Positions 1 through 7,145 of a stretch of DNA of 8,768 nucleotides are shown piece after piece; position 1 is the first letter of the stretch, and the number at the start of each line of letters is the position of its first letter. Below the pieces are notes generated by a model, which worked only from the letters and a program-made list of their open reading frames with translations, was not told the origin of the DNA and did not search any database. The position numbers were made by a program, and so were the translations under genes. The stretch spans positions 1 to 8,768 of the forward strand of contig QNEM01000071.1 of the NCBI GenBank assembly GCA_003645215.1, in the 5' to 3' direction. Source of the DNA: Gammaproteobacteria bacterium. Its GTDB lineage: Bacteria > Pseudomonadota > Gammaproteobacteria > Eutrophobiales > Eutrophobiaceae.

Positions 1-433
1 ACGCCCGATACAGTTGCTCTGCAACAACAACCCTCACCAAGGCATGTGGCAAAGTAAATGATGACAACGACCATTTTTCATCTGCCTTTTGTTTGATCTC
101 GGGATCAATCCCATCTGCGCCACCGATGACGAGAGCAATATCCTGCCCCATGGGTAACCAGCCTTCAATTTTTCTGGAGAGATCTATGCTGCTGAAAATT
201 TTTCCTTTTTCATCCAGGACAATCAGTTTTGAATTAGTGGGGATCGCAGACTGTATTCGTTCACCCTCTTCCTTGATATTATTTTCTATGGGTGTGGATT
301 TATTTCTTGTTGAAGGTGTAATTTCAATCAGATTGATCTGAAGTTCCGGTGGCATACGTTTACTGAATTCTACATAGCCGGTGTTGATCCATTCTGGCAT
401 TTTTTTGCCGACTGCTATGAGATGAACCTTCAA
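1..433 (-). CDS. rlmH: 23S rRNA (pseudouridine1915-N3)-methyltransferase RlmH, C-terminus cut by window edge
   Basis: A SPOUT-family methyltransferase that uses S-adenosylmethionine to methylate N3 of pseudouridine 1915 in helix 69 of 23S rRNA, acting on the assembled 70S ribosome. The minus-strand frame from 433 encodes 144 residues, starting MKVHLIAVGKKMPEW. It carries the cofactor-loop motif IGGADG (residues 103-108) and the C-terminal signature LPHALVRVVVAEQLYRA (128-144) that lines the knotted SAM site. Family members have about 155 residues, so roughly 11 are lost beyond base 1. The start must be TTG at 433: an in-frame TAA lies two codons upstream, and the first ATG (residue 12) would remove the first beta strand. 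The ribosome binding site is weak, with a GGTG a few bases upstream. It is the last visible gene of the leuS-to-rlmH block and lies 30 bases after rsfS, its usual partner. The identification is secure; only the 3' end is missing. Confidence 0.96.
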   Translation of the reverse strand, partial: MKVHLIAVGKKMPEWINTGYVEFSKRMPPELQINLIEITPSTRNKSTPIENNIKEEGERIQSAIPTNSKLIVLDEKGKIFSSIDLSRKIEGWLPMGQDIALVIGGADGIDPEIKQKADEKWSLSSFTLPHALVRVVVAEQLYRA

Positions 434-463
434 CGCTTAGGCACCAAATAAAAAAATAATTTG

Positions 464-820
464 TTAATGAACCGTCTGTTGAGCAGAATCTGAATCATCT
501 GCTACCGACCAGAGTTTTTCCAGTTGGTAATGCGCACGTGTGGTTGGGTGCATGATGTGGACAATAATGTCGCCGAGATCGACTAATACCCATTCACCGT
601 ATTGTTTGCCTTCTGAGCCGAATGGTGGGACCTTGTTTTTTTTGGCTTTTTCTATGAGCTTTTCGGCGATGGCTGTAACTTGTTTGCTGGAGGTACCACT
701 GGCAATTATCATTAAATCAGCGACGGAGGTTAAATCTCTTACATCAAGCGTTATGATATTGGTGGCTTTGTTTTCTTCCAATGTTTCTATAACGAGTTCG
801 GCAAGTTTTTCCAGGTTCAT
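464..820 (-). CDS. rsfS: Ribosomal silencing factor RsfS (Iojap/RsfA family)
   Basis: RsfS binds ribosomal protein uL14 on the large subunit and blocks joining of the 30S subunit, which lowers translation in stationary phase or starvation. The 118-residue product has the family core: an N-terminal helix, then TLDVRDLTSVADLMIIASGTS (about residues 24-44), the strand GEWVLVDLGDIIVHIM (about 75-90) and the closing YQLEKLWS helix. E. coli RsfS has about 105 residues and ends at the LEKLWS motif. This protein adds a polar tail of about 13 residues rich in Asp, Ser and Gln. The ATG at 820 is the only good start: an ATG at 834 is in another frame and meets a stop at once. No strong Shine-Dalgarno sequence precedes it, which fits translational coupling to nadD, ending 16 bases upstream. 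The nadD-rsfS-rlmH order is classic for proteobacteria. Confidence 0.96.
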   Translation of the reverse strand: MNLEKLAELVIETLEENKATNIITLDVRDLTSVADLMIIASGTSSKQVTAIAEKLIEKAKKNKVPPFGSEGKQYGEWVLVDLGDIIVHIMHPTTRAHYQLEKLWSVADDSDSAQQTVH

Positions 821-836
821 AATTTCAGGGTCATAT

Positions 837-1484
837 TCAAGTATTATATAAATGATGTGTCTGTATGAAGTCTAGCACTTTATCAGGCAATAATGATTCT
901 GATTTTGACTTTGAGCCGGATTGAAAATCATTCCTTATTTGTGTTGATGATATATCAAGCATTGGAATATCCAGTTTCATAATGCACCCTGCCGCTTGTT
1001 GATGCAGGGCATCTATTGATGTTGTGGTGAAAGTATCCATAAAATTCTTTATTTCTTCATTATTTATATTGTCATCACTGCCCGGACGATTGGCGATGAC
1101 AATATGCGCATAACCCAGCAATGATTGCCATTGGTGCCAGGTATTCAGGGTTTTGAAGTTCTCTATCCCCATAAGCAGGCAAAGTGGTGACTCGGGGAAT
1201 TTTGATCGAAGGTCTTTCAGGGTATCAATCGTATATGAGATTTCATCTCTCTGAAGTTCACAATCATCGATTTTCAAAAGCGCTTGGTTTTCTACGGCGA
1301 GTTTCAACATCTGCAGTCGTTGTTCGGGAGATGCCAGTGGAGCAGGCCGATGTGGCGGATTGTTTAAAGGAATAAAACGAAGTTCGGCAAGATCCAGTTT
1401 TTTAAGGAATGTCTTTGCCAGATGCAGGTGCCCATTATGTACCGGATCAAAAGTGCCGCCCAGAATGCCAATCGGCTGCGTCAT
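837..1484 (-). CDS. nadD: Nicotinate-nucleotide adenylyltransferase NadD
   Basis: NadD transfers AMP from ATP to nicotinate mononucleotide to give deamido-NAD, the penultimate step of NAD synthesis in the cytoplasm. The 215-residue protein has the usual family length. It begins with the nucleotidyltransferase signature GILGGTFDPVHNGHLHLA (residues 6-23), which contains the HxGH motif. The substrate-recognition segment TWHQWQSLLGYAHIVIANRPG is at about 115-135, and the second ATP-binding motif ISSTQIR is at 178-184. Two small departures are visible. The MGxD motif reads MGIEN, with Glu108 where Asp is usual. A Ser/Lys-rich insertion, SKSKSES (191-197), lies between the ISSTQIR helix and the C-terminal LPDKVLDFI. 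The gene follows proA after 59 bases, the largest gap in the block. No clear Shine-Dalgarno sequence precedes ATG 1484. The identification is secure. Confidence 0.96.
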   Translation of the reverse strand: MTQPIGILGGTFDPVHNGHLHLAKTFLKKLDLAELRFIPLNNPPHRPAPLASPEQRLQMLKLAVENQALLKIDDCELQRDEISYTIDTLKDLRSKFPESPLCLLMGIENFKTLNTWHQWQSLLGYAHIVIANRPGSDDNINNEEIKNFMDTFTTTSIDALHQQAAGCIMKLDIPMLDISSTQIRNDFQSGSKSKSESLLPDKVLDFIQTHHLYNT

Positions 1485-1543
1485 GGTTTAATAATTATGT
1501 TCAGGCATTACTGAAAAAAAAGAACAGGTAAAAATCACAATTC

Positions 1544-2800
1544 CTATTCACGAATATGACCATCACCGATAACAATGTATTTTTGTGAAGTCAGGCCTTC
1601 AAGTCCAACAGGGCCACGCGCATGAAATTTATCGGTACTGATACCGATTTCAGCACCCAGACCATATTCAAAGCCATCTGCAAAACGTGATGAGGCATTG
1701 ACCATGACTGAAGATGAATCAACTTCACGAAGAAATCTGTCTGCGTTGTTTTTATCTTCAGTGATAATTACGTCAGTGTGATCCGAGCTGAATTCATCAA
1801 TATGATTCATGGCATCTTCCAGGCCGCCAACAATACGCAGTGACATGATAGGCGCCAGATATTCTGTATGATAATCCTCGTCCGTTGCCAGCTTTATGTC
1901 AGGCAAGATCTTTTGTGATTTTTCATCACCTCTGATTTCGACACCGGCCTCTTTGTACATAGGTGCAAGTTTTTTTAACAAAGGTTCAGCGATACTTTCA
2001 GCGACCAACAAACATTCCATGGTGTTACATGTTCCATATCGCTGGGTCTTGGCGTTGTAGGCAACCTTGATTGCCTTGTCCATATCAGCATGATCATCTA
2101 TATAAACATGACAGATTCCATCAAGATGTTTAATCACCGGCATACGTGCTTCTTTACTGACACGCTCGATCAGGCCCTTGCCACCGCGTGGAATGATGAC
2201 ATCAACATATTCAGGCATTGTGAGTAATTCACCTACTGCAGCGCGATCCGTTGTTTCGATCACCTGTGCGGCATCACCGGGCAACCCACAAGCTTCCAGG
2301 CCTTCCTTGATCAGGGCAGCAATGGCCTGGTTTGAATTGGCTGCTTCTGAACCGCCGCGTAAGATGGTGGCGTTACCAGACTTAAGACAAAGTCCTGCTG
2401 CATCCGCAGTGACATTGGGACGTGACTCATAAATAATTCCGACCACGCCCAAAGGTACGCGCATACGCCCGACCTTTATTCCAGAAGGCATTTCTTCCAT
2501 TTTCGAAATCTCACCAATGGCATCAGGCAATTCAGCTACCTGACGCAGTCCTTCGGCCATGGCTTCTACCCTGGCCGGGGTCAGTTCAAGTCGGTCAAGC
2601 AAGGCAGCATCCAGGCCATTGGCCTTACCTGCTGCAAGATCCAGAGCATTGGCTTCTAGCAATTTTTCCTGCGACTCAATAATAAGATCGGCAATTTTTA
2701 CCAGTGCCTTGTTCTTGGTGGCGGTATCCGTTTTCGCCATAATGCGCGAGGCAGTCCTGGCGCGTTTACCTGTGTCTTGCATGTATTCTTTAACATTCAT
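1544..2800 (-). CDS. proA: Gamma-glutamyl phosphate reductase ProA
   Basis: ProA reduces gamma-glutamyl phosphate with NADPH to glutamate 5-semialdehyde, the second step of proline synthesis from glutamate. The protein has 418 residues, the normal family length, and an aldehyde-dehydrogenase fold. Visible signatures are VPLGVVGIIYESRPNVTADA (115-134), the cofactor-side GNATILRGGSEA (142-153), IIPRGGKGL (202-210) and the catalytic-cysteine segment YGTCNTMECLL (255-265) with Cys258. The C-terminal ALDH region includes HARGPVGLEGLTSQKYIV (393-410). proB (glutamate 5-kinase), often adjacent, is not seen here. The gene sits between holA and nadD. ATG 2800 is preceded by AAGAAG only at a poor distance, so the ribosome binding site is weak. 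It lies 29 bases after the holA stop, consistent with cotranscription. Confidence 0.97.
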   Translation of the reverse strand: MNVKEYMQDTGKRARTASRIMAKTDTATKNKALVKIADLIIESQEKLLEANALDLAAGKANGLDAALLDRLELTPARVEAMAEGLRQVAELPDAIGEISKMEEMPSGIKVGRMRVPLGVVGIIYESRPNVTADAAGLCLKSGNATILRGGSEAANSNQAIAALIKEGLEACGLPGDAAQVIETTDRAAVGELLTMPEYVDVIIPRGGKGLIERVSKEARMPVIKHLDGICHVYIDDHADMDKAIKVAYNAKTQRYGTCNTMECLLVAESIAEPLLKKLAPMYKEAGVEIRGDEKSQKILPDIKLATDEDYHTEYLAPIMSLRIVGGLEDAMNHIDEFSSDHTDVIITEDKNNADRFLREVDSSSVMVNASSRFADGFEYGLGAEIGISTDKFHARGPVGLEGLTSQKYIVIGDGHIRE

Positions 2801-2829
2801 TTTATTAATACTTCTTATATGTTCCTGTT

Positions 2830-3861
2830 TTAATCGGTTGCAGGGTTGATGTTATGTCCGGAAAAAGCCAACAGCAAGCCTAGCAAGGCATCCCAGGCCG
2901 TATGTCTTTCTGCGCTTTTGATGGTTCTGTCCAGTGCATTTGCCTGCTTTAATAATTTATATAATTTATTTATATCGTGTCTTTGTAAAATAGATTTAAT
3001 CGCCTGTTTACGTTTGCTGTCCCAGATTCGATAGTCAGCAAATAATTTGTCCAGCGTAACACCGTTGCTGAAATGATAGCCCATGGTACACAAGCGTCGA
3101 TAATCCCACATCAATGGACCATAGATTGCCATCGGATCCAGGCCTTCACTTTTAAGGCCATCTAACATTCTAAGCAGACGTTTTGTTTCGTTTGCATAAG
3201 CACATTCAACGAGGCCGAAGACATCAAAGCGTGTGCTATCAGTCACAGCAGAGACAACATCATCGAAAGAGATTTCATCGTTGTTTACCAGCAAACAAAG
3301 TTTATCAATTTCCTGGCTGGCAGCGAGCATATTGCCCTCAACACGATCAGCGATCAGCTGTGCAGCATCAGCCGTAATTGTTTTATTATGTTTTTTTATG
3401 CGTTGACTGATCCAGTTAGGCAATTTTTCAGCATCAATAGGCCAGACCTGGGTTGTTACACCGACCTTGTTCAGAGATTTATACCACTTGCTATTCTGAA
3501 CACGTTTTTCCAGTTTGTTACAGGTGATGAGTAAGACATTATCACCAGCGAGTTGTTCAGCGTACTCAGTCAAAACCTTTCCGCCTGCCAGGCCTGGTTT
3601 GCTGGTGCCCATGCGTAATTCAATAAGCCGGGTACTGGCGAACAATGACATGTTGGCGTTTTCTTCAATCAGTCTGTTCCAGTCGAAGTCTTTGGCAACA
3701 TCAAGCACGACACGTTCTTCTACACCCGACTCTCTGGCTTTGCATCGAATGAAATCTGAAGCTTCATTGAGTTGTAGTGGCTCATCACCGCTGAGCAGGT
3801 AAACCGGGGAAAGTCCTTTGCGATTAATTTCGGCAGGTAATTGTTCTACCTTTACTTGCAT
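2830..3861 (-). CDS. holA: DNA polymerase III delta subunit HolA
   Basis: The delta subunit of the clamp loader opens the beta sliding clamp so that it can be placed on primed DNA at the replication fork. The product has 343 residues, the same length as E. coli HolA. It has the family's opening PVYLLSGDEPLQLNEA (about 19-34) and the clamp-opening segment MSLFASTRLIEL (71-82), where E. coli has the MSLFAS element that inserts in the clamp. A central AAA+-like region lacks a true ATPase site, as expected for delta, and a helical C-terminal collar domain follows. Its ATG at 3861-3859 overlaps the lptE stop by one base (TAATG on the coding strand), so translation is probably coupled. The lptE-holA pair downstream of leuS is a conserved gammaproteobacterial arrangement. 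The identification is secure despite the low sequence conservation typical of delta. Confidence 0.96.
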   Translation of the reverse strand: MQVKVEQLPAEINRKGLSPVYLLSGDEPLQLNEASDFIRCKARESGVEERVVLDVAKDFDWNRLIEENANMSLFASTRLIELRMGTSKPGLAGGKVLTEYAEQLAGDNVLLITCNKLEKRVQNSKWYKSLNKVGVTTQVWPIDAEKLPNWISQRIKKHNKTITADAAQLIADRVEGNMLAASQEIDKLCLLVNNDEISFDDVVSAVTDSTRFDVFGLVECAYANETKRLLRMLDGLKSEGLDPMAIYGPLMWDYRRLCTMGYHFSNGVTLDKLFADYRIWDSKRKQAIKSILQRHDINKLYKLLKQANALDRTIKSAERHTAWDALLGLLLAFSGHNINPATD

Positions 3862-3863
3862 TA
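3859..3863 (-). promoter_or_regulatory. TAATG stop/start overlap between lptE and holA
   Basis: On the minus strand the lptE stop TAA (3863-3861) and the holA start ATG (3861-3859) share one A. Such overlaps usually mean that the ribosome ending lptE restarts on holA. No independent strong Shine-Dalgarno sequence for holA stands out in the end of lptE. Confidence 0.85.
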
Positions 3864-4376
3864 TTGAATGGCAGCTCTAAGCCGCCGGAGAACTGAAGCA
3901 GCCACCTGTTTGGCGATCTCTCTCTTCAAAACTGATTCTTCCTGGACCTTGCCTAATACGGAGCCTTCATCGAAAGTAAGATCTCGTGTTGCCGCGACGG
4001 GCTCAGCTCTGGCTGCTGTGCCTCTGTCTTGGCTGGCAATTTTGACCATAGCGTTAAAGCTAACCTGGTATTCCTCAGCCTTGCCAGTGGTTGGTGAAAC
4101 AGCCAGTACTTTTGTGTTAAATGTCTCATTACTCAAGGTGACGATATATTCAGCTTCTGATGCACTAGAGACCGGTTTTACACCAGCATCTATTAGTTGT
4201 TTTTTTACCTCGGCAGCAAGGACGCTGGCACCAGAAGAATTAACATAGATTTTTGTATCCAGTAGTCCTTCCAGGTTTGCCCCTCTGAGCTGGAAACCAC
4301 AGGCACTCAGCCCCATCAACAGGAAGGCCAGGCCAACAATAGTAGCTCTATTTAATGGGTATATTAGTGGTCTCAT
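3861..4376 (-). CDS. lptE: LPS-assembly lipoprotein LptE
   Basis: LptE is the outer-membrane lipoprotein that plugs the LptD barrel and helps deliver lipopolysaccharide to the cell surface. The 171-residue precursor has a signal-peptidase-II leader: basic residues at the start, a hydrophobic stretch (13-22) and a lipobox LSAC (23-26), making Cys26 the lipidated residue. Gly at the +2 position agrees with transfer to the outer membrane. The sequence after the Cys, GFQLRGA, is the typical LptE opening. The C-terminal part (RDLTFDEGSVLGKVQEE, then a basic helix ending RRLRAAIQ) also fits the family. A good Shine-Dalgarno sequence (AAGGGA) lies about 7 bases before ATG 4376. The gene follows leuS after 45 bases and overlaps holA by one base. 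The family is poorly conserved, so the lipobox, the motifs and the leuS-lptE-holA context together carry the call. Confidence 0.94.
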   Translation of the reverse strand: MRPLIYPLNRATIVGLAFLLMGLSACGFQLRGANLEGLLDTKIYVNSSGASVLAAEVKKQLIDAGVKPVSSASEAEYIVTLSNETFNTKVLAVSPTTGKAEEYQVSFNAMVKIASQDRGTAARAEPVAATRDLTFDEGSVLGKVQEESVLKREIAKQVAASVLRRLRAAIQ

Positions 4377-4421
4377 CTGGTGTTCCCTTATTAAATCCGA
4401 CGTTTACAGAGGCCTAGCTTA

Positions 4422-6989
4422 TTATGAAACGACGATATTCACCAGTCGTCCGGGCACAACAATGACCTTTCGAATCTCTTTATCAGCAATAAATTTTTGC
4501 ACGTTCTGGTCAGAAATGGCGGTTTCTTCAATCTGTTTGTTGTCCGCGTCGGTGGCGACGGTAATTTTTGCCCGTAATTTCCCGTTCACCTGGACTATAA
4601 GCTGCAACTCATTTTGTACCAGTGCAGTCTCATCAACCACCGGCCAGGCTGCATTTATCGCTGGTTCAGTGTGGCCAAACTCATGCCACAGGGTATCAGT
4701 AATGTGTGGGACAATCGGAGACAGGAGCAAAATAGATGTCTCCAGCCCTTCACGCATGATCGCCCTGCCATTATCAGAATCATCTTTGGCCTGAGACAGG
4801 GCGTTGCTTAATTCCATGACGGCGGCAATCGCTGTATTAAATGTATAGCGACGACCAATGTCATCATTTACCTTGCTAATGGTGGCATGAATTTTAAGAC
4901 GTAATTTTTGCTGCGCCTCTGTCAATTCGTCCTTTTTCAATTCAGCAATATTGCCCGTTTGCAGATGTGTGGCCGAGAGTTTCCAGAGTCTTTTTAAAAA
5001 ACGATGGGCCCCCTCAACCCCGGCATCAGACCATTCCAGAGTATGTTCAGGCGGCGCGGCAAACATGGTGTAAAGACGAACTGTGTCGGCACCATAACGA
5101 TCAATCAGGCCCTGCGGATCTACACCATTATTTTTTGACTTGGCCATCTTTTCTATGCCGCCAATGGATACCTCCTGTCCATCTGCCTGTAATGTCGCCC
5201 GGATAGCAGTACCTTTATCGTCATGTTCGACCGTGACATCAGCCGGGTTAAACCATTCTTTGGAACCATCATCATTGGTGCGGTAATAGGTTTCAGCGAT
5301 AACCATGCCCTGTGTTAACAATTTACTGAAAGGCTCATCGTTTTCTACCAGCCCTTCATCTCTCATCAGCTTGTTAAAAAAACGAGCGTAAAGTAAATGC
5401 AGGATGGCATGTTCAATGCCGCCGATATATTGATCTACTGGCAGCCAGTATCTGGCGCGGTCATCAAGCATCGAGTCGGCTGCATCAGGACAGCAATAGC
5501 GGGCGTAATACCAGCTGGATTCGAAAAAAGTATCAAAGGTATCTGTTTCACGAACCTGACCATTGCCGAGGTCATAAAATTCCGGCATTTTTTTCAGCGG
5601 TGAACCTGAGCCATCAACGATGACATCTTCCGGTAACCGAACTGGAAATTCAGAGACTGTTTTCGCTTCACCATTTGCATCCGTAATAATTGGAATGGGA
5701 CAACCCCAGTATCGTTGCCGAGAAACGCCCCAGTCACGCAAACGGAAATTGATTTGTTTATCGCCTTTACCATGTTTCTTAAGCCAGTCGGCGATCGCAT
5801 TAAAGGCGGCTTCCGAGTCGAGCCCATCAAAGGGACCGGAATTACTGAGTATGCCTTTTTCAAGGTACGCTTCTTTTTCAATACTGCAGTCAGAACCATC
5901 GGCACTGAAAATAACCTGTTTGCGCTCGATGCCATATTTTTCAGCAAATTCCCAGTCACGCTGATCATGACCGGGGACGGCCATCACCGCGCCGGTGCCA
6001 TAGCCCATGAGCACGAAATTTGCGACATACAGCGGTACGGCTTCACCACTAACCGGGTGAATTACATTGAGACCCAGGGCCATGCCTTTCTTTTCCATTG
6101 TCTCCATCTCGGCCTCGGTGACGCCACCCTTCTTACATTCTTCTATGAAGTCCACCAATTCGGGGTTGGACTCAGCAGCCTGCAGGCTTAGTGGATGTTC
6201 AGCAGCAACAGCAACATAAGTGACACCCATTAGCGTGTCGGGGTGCGTAGTATAAATACCGATTTTCTCTTCGCTATTTTCAAGCTGGAAATCCATAGTC
6301 ACACCTTCAGACCGACCTATCCAGTTACGCTGTTGTGTCAGCACACGCTCCGGCCAGCCCGGGAGCTTATCCAGGTCATCCAGCAATTCCTGTGCATAGT
6401 CCGTGATCCGGAGAAACCATTGTTCAATGTTACGTTTCTCCACAATTGCACCTGAGCGCCAACCCTTGCCATCAATCACTTGTTCATTGGCCAGCACGGT
6501 CTGGTCCACAGGATCCCAGTTTACTGTTGCTGTTTTCCGATAGGCCAGGCCCTTGTCTACCAGGCGGGCGAATAACCACTGTTCCCATTTGTAATAATCC
6601 GGATCACAGGTGGCCAGTTCACGATCCCAGTCATAGGCAAATCCCAGGCGTTGCAACTGTGCCTTCATGTATTCAATATTTGAACGTGTCCATTCAGCAG
6701 GCGGCATGCCACTCTTAATTGCGGCATTTTCTGCGGGCAAGCCAAAGGCATCCCATCCCATCGGTTGCATGACATTTTTACCCTGCATACGTTGATAACG
6801 GGAGATGACATCGCCGATGGTGTAGTTTCTGACGTGTCCCATGTGCAACTTGCCACTGGGATAGGGGAACATGGAAAGGCAGTAGAACTTTTCCCTGGAG
6901 GGATCTTCTGTAGCCTTGAAGGCCTGGGTGTCTTCCCAGTTTTTCTGGACGTCTGTTTCTATGCTCGAAGGGTCGTAATGCTGATCCAT
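4422..6989 (-). CDS. leuS: Leucyl-tRNA synthetase LeuS
   Basis: LeuS charges tRNA-Leu with leucine and hydrolyses mischarged products. From ATG 6989 the product has 855 residues, close to the E. coli enzyme, whose N-terminus (MQEQYRPEEIE) aligns with MDQHYDPSSIE. Class Ia signatures are HMGH (49-52, the HIGH motif), the tRNA-binding GWDAFGLPAENAA (78-90) and KMAKS (614-618, the KMSKS loop). The CP1 editing domain contains TTHPDT (247-252) and GHDQRD (340-345), whose Asp345 corresponds to the E. coli editing aspartate. His249 replaces the usual Arg, and Ala616 stands at the first Ser of KMSKS. A TTG at 7025 would add 12 residues with no family match and no ribosome binding site, so ATG 6989 is preferred. 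LeuS is first in the block. A weak minus-strand promoter (TTGTTC at 7054-7049, TATCCT at 7030-7025, 18-base spacer) may lie upstream. The Shine-Dalgarno sequence is poor. Confidence 0.97.
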   Translation of the reverse strand: MDQHYDPSSIETDVQKNWEDTQAFKATEDPSREKFYCLSMFPYPSGKLHMGHVRNYTIGDVISRYQRMQGKNVMQPMGWDAFGLPAENAAIKSGMPPAEWTRSNIEYMKAQLQRLGFAYDWDRELATCDPDYYKWEQWLFARLVDKGLAYRKTATVNWDPVDQTVLANEQVIDGKGWRSGAIVEKRNIEQWFLRITDYAQELLDDLDKLPGWPERVLTQQRNWIGRSEGVTMDFQLENSEEKIGIYTTHPDTLMGVTYVAVAAEHPLSLQAAESNPELVDFIEECKKGGVTEAEMETMEKKGMALGLNVIHPVSGEAVPLYVANFVLMGYGTGAVMAVPGHDQRDWEFAEKYGIERKQVIFSADGSDCSIEKEAYLEKGILSNSGPFDGLDSEAAFNAIADWLKKHGKGDKQINFRLRDWGVSRQRYWGCPIPIITDANGEAKTVSEFPVRLPEDVIVDGSGSPLKKMPEFYDLGNGQVRETDTFDTFFESSWYYARYCCPDAADSMLDDRARYWLPVDQYIGGIEHAILHLLYARFFNKLMRDEGLVENDEPFSKLLTQGMVIAETYYRTNDDGSKEWFNPADVTVEHDDKGTAIRATLQADGQEVSIGGIEKMAKSKNNGVDPQGLIDRYGADTVRLYTMFAAPPEHTLEWSDAGVEGAHRFLKRLWKLSATHLQTGNIAELKKDELTEAQQKLRLKIHATISKVNDDIGRRYTFNTAIAAVMELSNALSQAKDDSDNGRAIMREGLETSILLLSPIVPHITDTLWHEFGHTEPAINAAWPVVDETALVQNELQLIVQVNGKLRAKITVATDADNKQIEETAISDQNVQKFIADKEIRKVIVVPGRLVNIVVS

Positions 6990-7012
6990 GTATAAATAAT
7001 ATTTTTGCTTGT

Positions 7013-7131
7013 TATAAAGCCGCAAGGATACAGCAGGGGGTGTGGTGCGAACAAGGTAAGCACCGAAGAATGCCCAAATGAATATCAGGCGGAATAGAGC
7101 CAGGCCTCCTGTTAGAAGGAGGCCTGATTTT
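7013..7131 (+). ncRNA. Candidate small RNA between leuS and the ComEA-like gene
   Basis: This 156-base gap has a plus-strand terminator with no plus-strand gene before it. Upstream is an extended -10 box, TG-T-TATAAA (7010-7018), without a recognisable -35. Transcription would begin near 7025 and end near 7131, giving about 105 nt. Within it a hairpin is possible, with GGTGC (7044-7048) pairing GCACC (7060-7064) around an 11-base loop. A short outer pairing, CCGC (7020-7023) with GCGG (7089-7092), would enclose it only if the RNA starts a few bases earlier. Two ANGGAN motifs, as bound by CsrA/RsmA proteins, occur at 7024-7029 and 7116-7121, but two could be chance. It matches no RNA family I recognise: 4.5S, 6S and tmRNA signatures are absent. 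Alternatively this is simply the 5' untranslated region of leuS. This is inference from signals only. Confidence 0.3.
7101..7131 (+). terminator. Rho-independent terminator hairpin, T-tail on the plus strand
   Basis: A perfect 10-bp inverted repeat, CAGGCCTCCT (7101-7110) and AGGAGGCCTG (7117-7126), surrounds a 6-base loop GTTAGA. On the plus strand it is followed by ATTTTATATTA, a usable though broken T-tract. On the minus strand the stem is followed by GCTCTATTCC, with no T-run. The sequence therefore fits a plus-strand terminator best. It lies only 20 bases past the stop of the minus-strand ComEA-like gene, so it may also stop or protect that transcript. Confidence 0.65.
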
Positions 7132-7145
7132 ATATTACTAACAAC

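Noticed and set aside
1500..1521. Possible terminator between proA and nadD (TTCAG/CTGAA hairpin beside eight A residues)
   Set aside because: The stem is only 5 bp, and on the minus strand the T-run comes before the hairpin, not after it. It would not stop transcription of the operon.
5594..5968. 124-residue minus-strand open frame inside leuS
   Set aside because: It lies wholly within the leuS coding region in another frame and shows no protein family features.
6990..7025. TTG start at 7025 adding 12 residues to LeuS
   Set aside because: The extra residues match nothing in the family, there is no ribosome binding site, and ATG 6989 aligns with the E. coli N-terminus.
7019..7092. Known structured RNA (4.5S, 6S, tmRNA or riboswitch) in the leuS upstream gap
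   Set aside because: I looked for the hallmark sequences of these families on both strands and found none; only an unclassified candidate remains.
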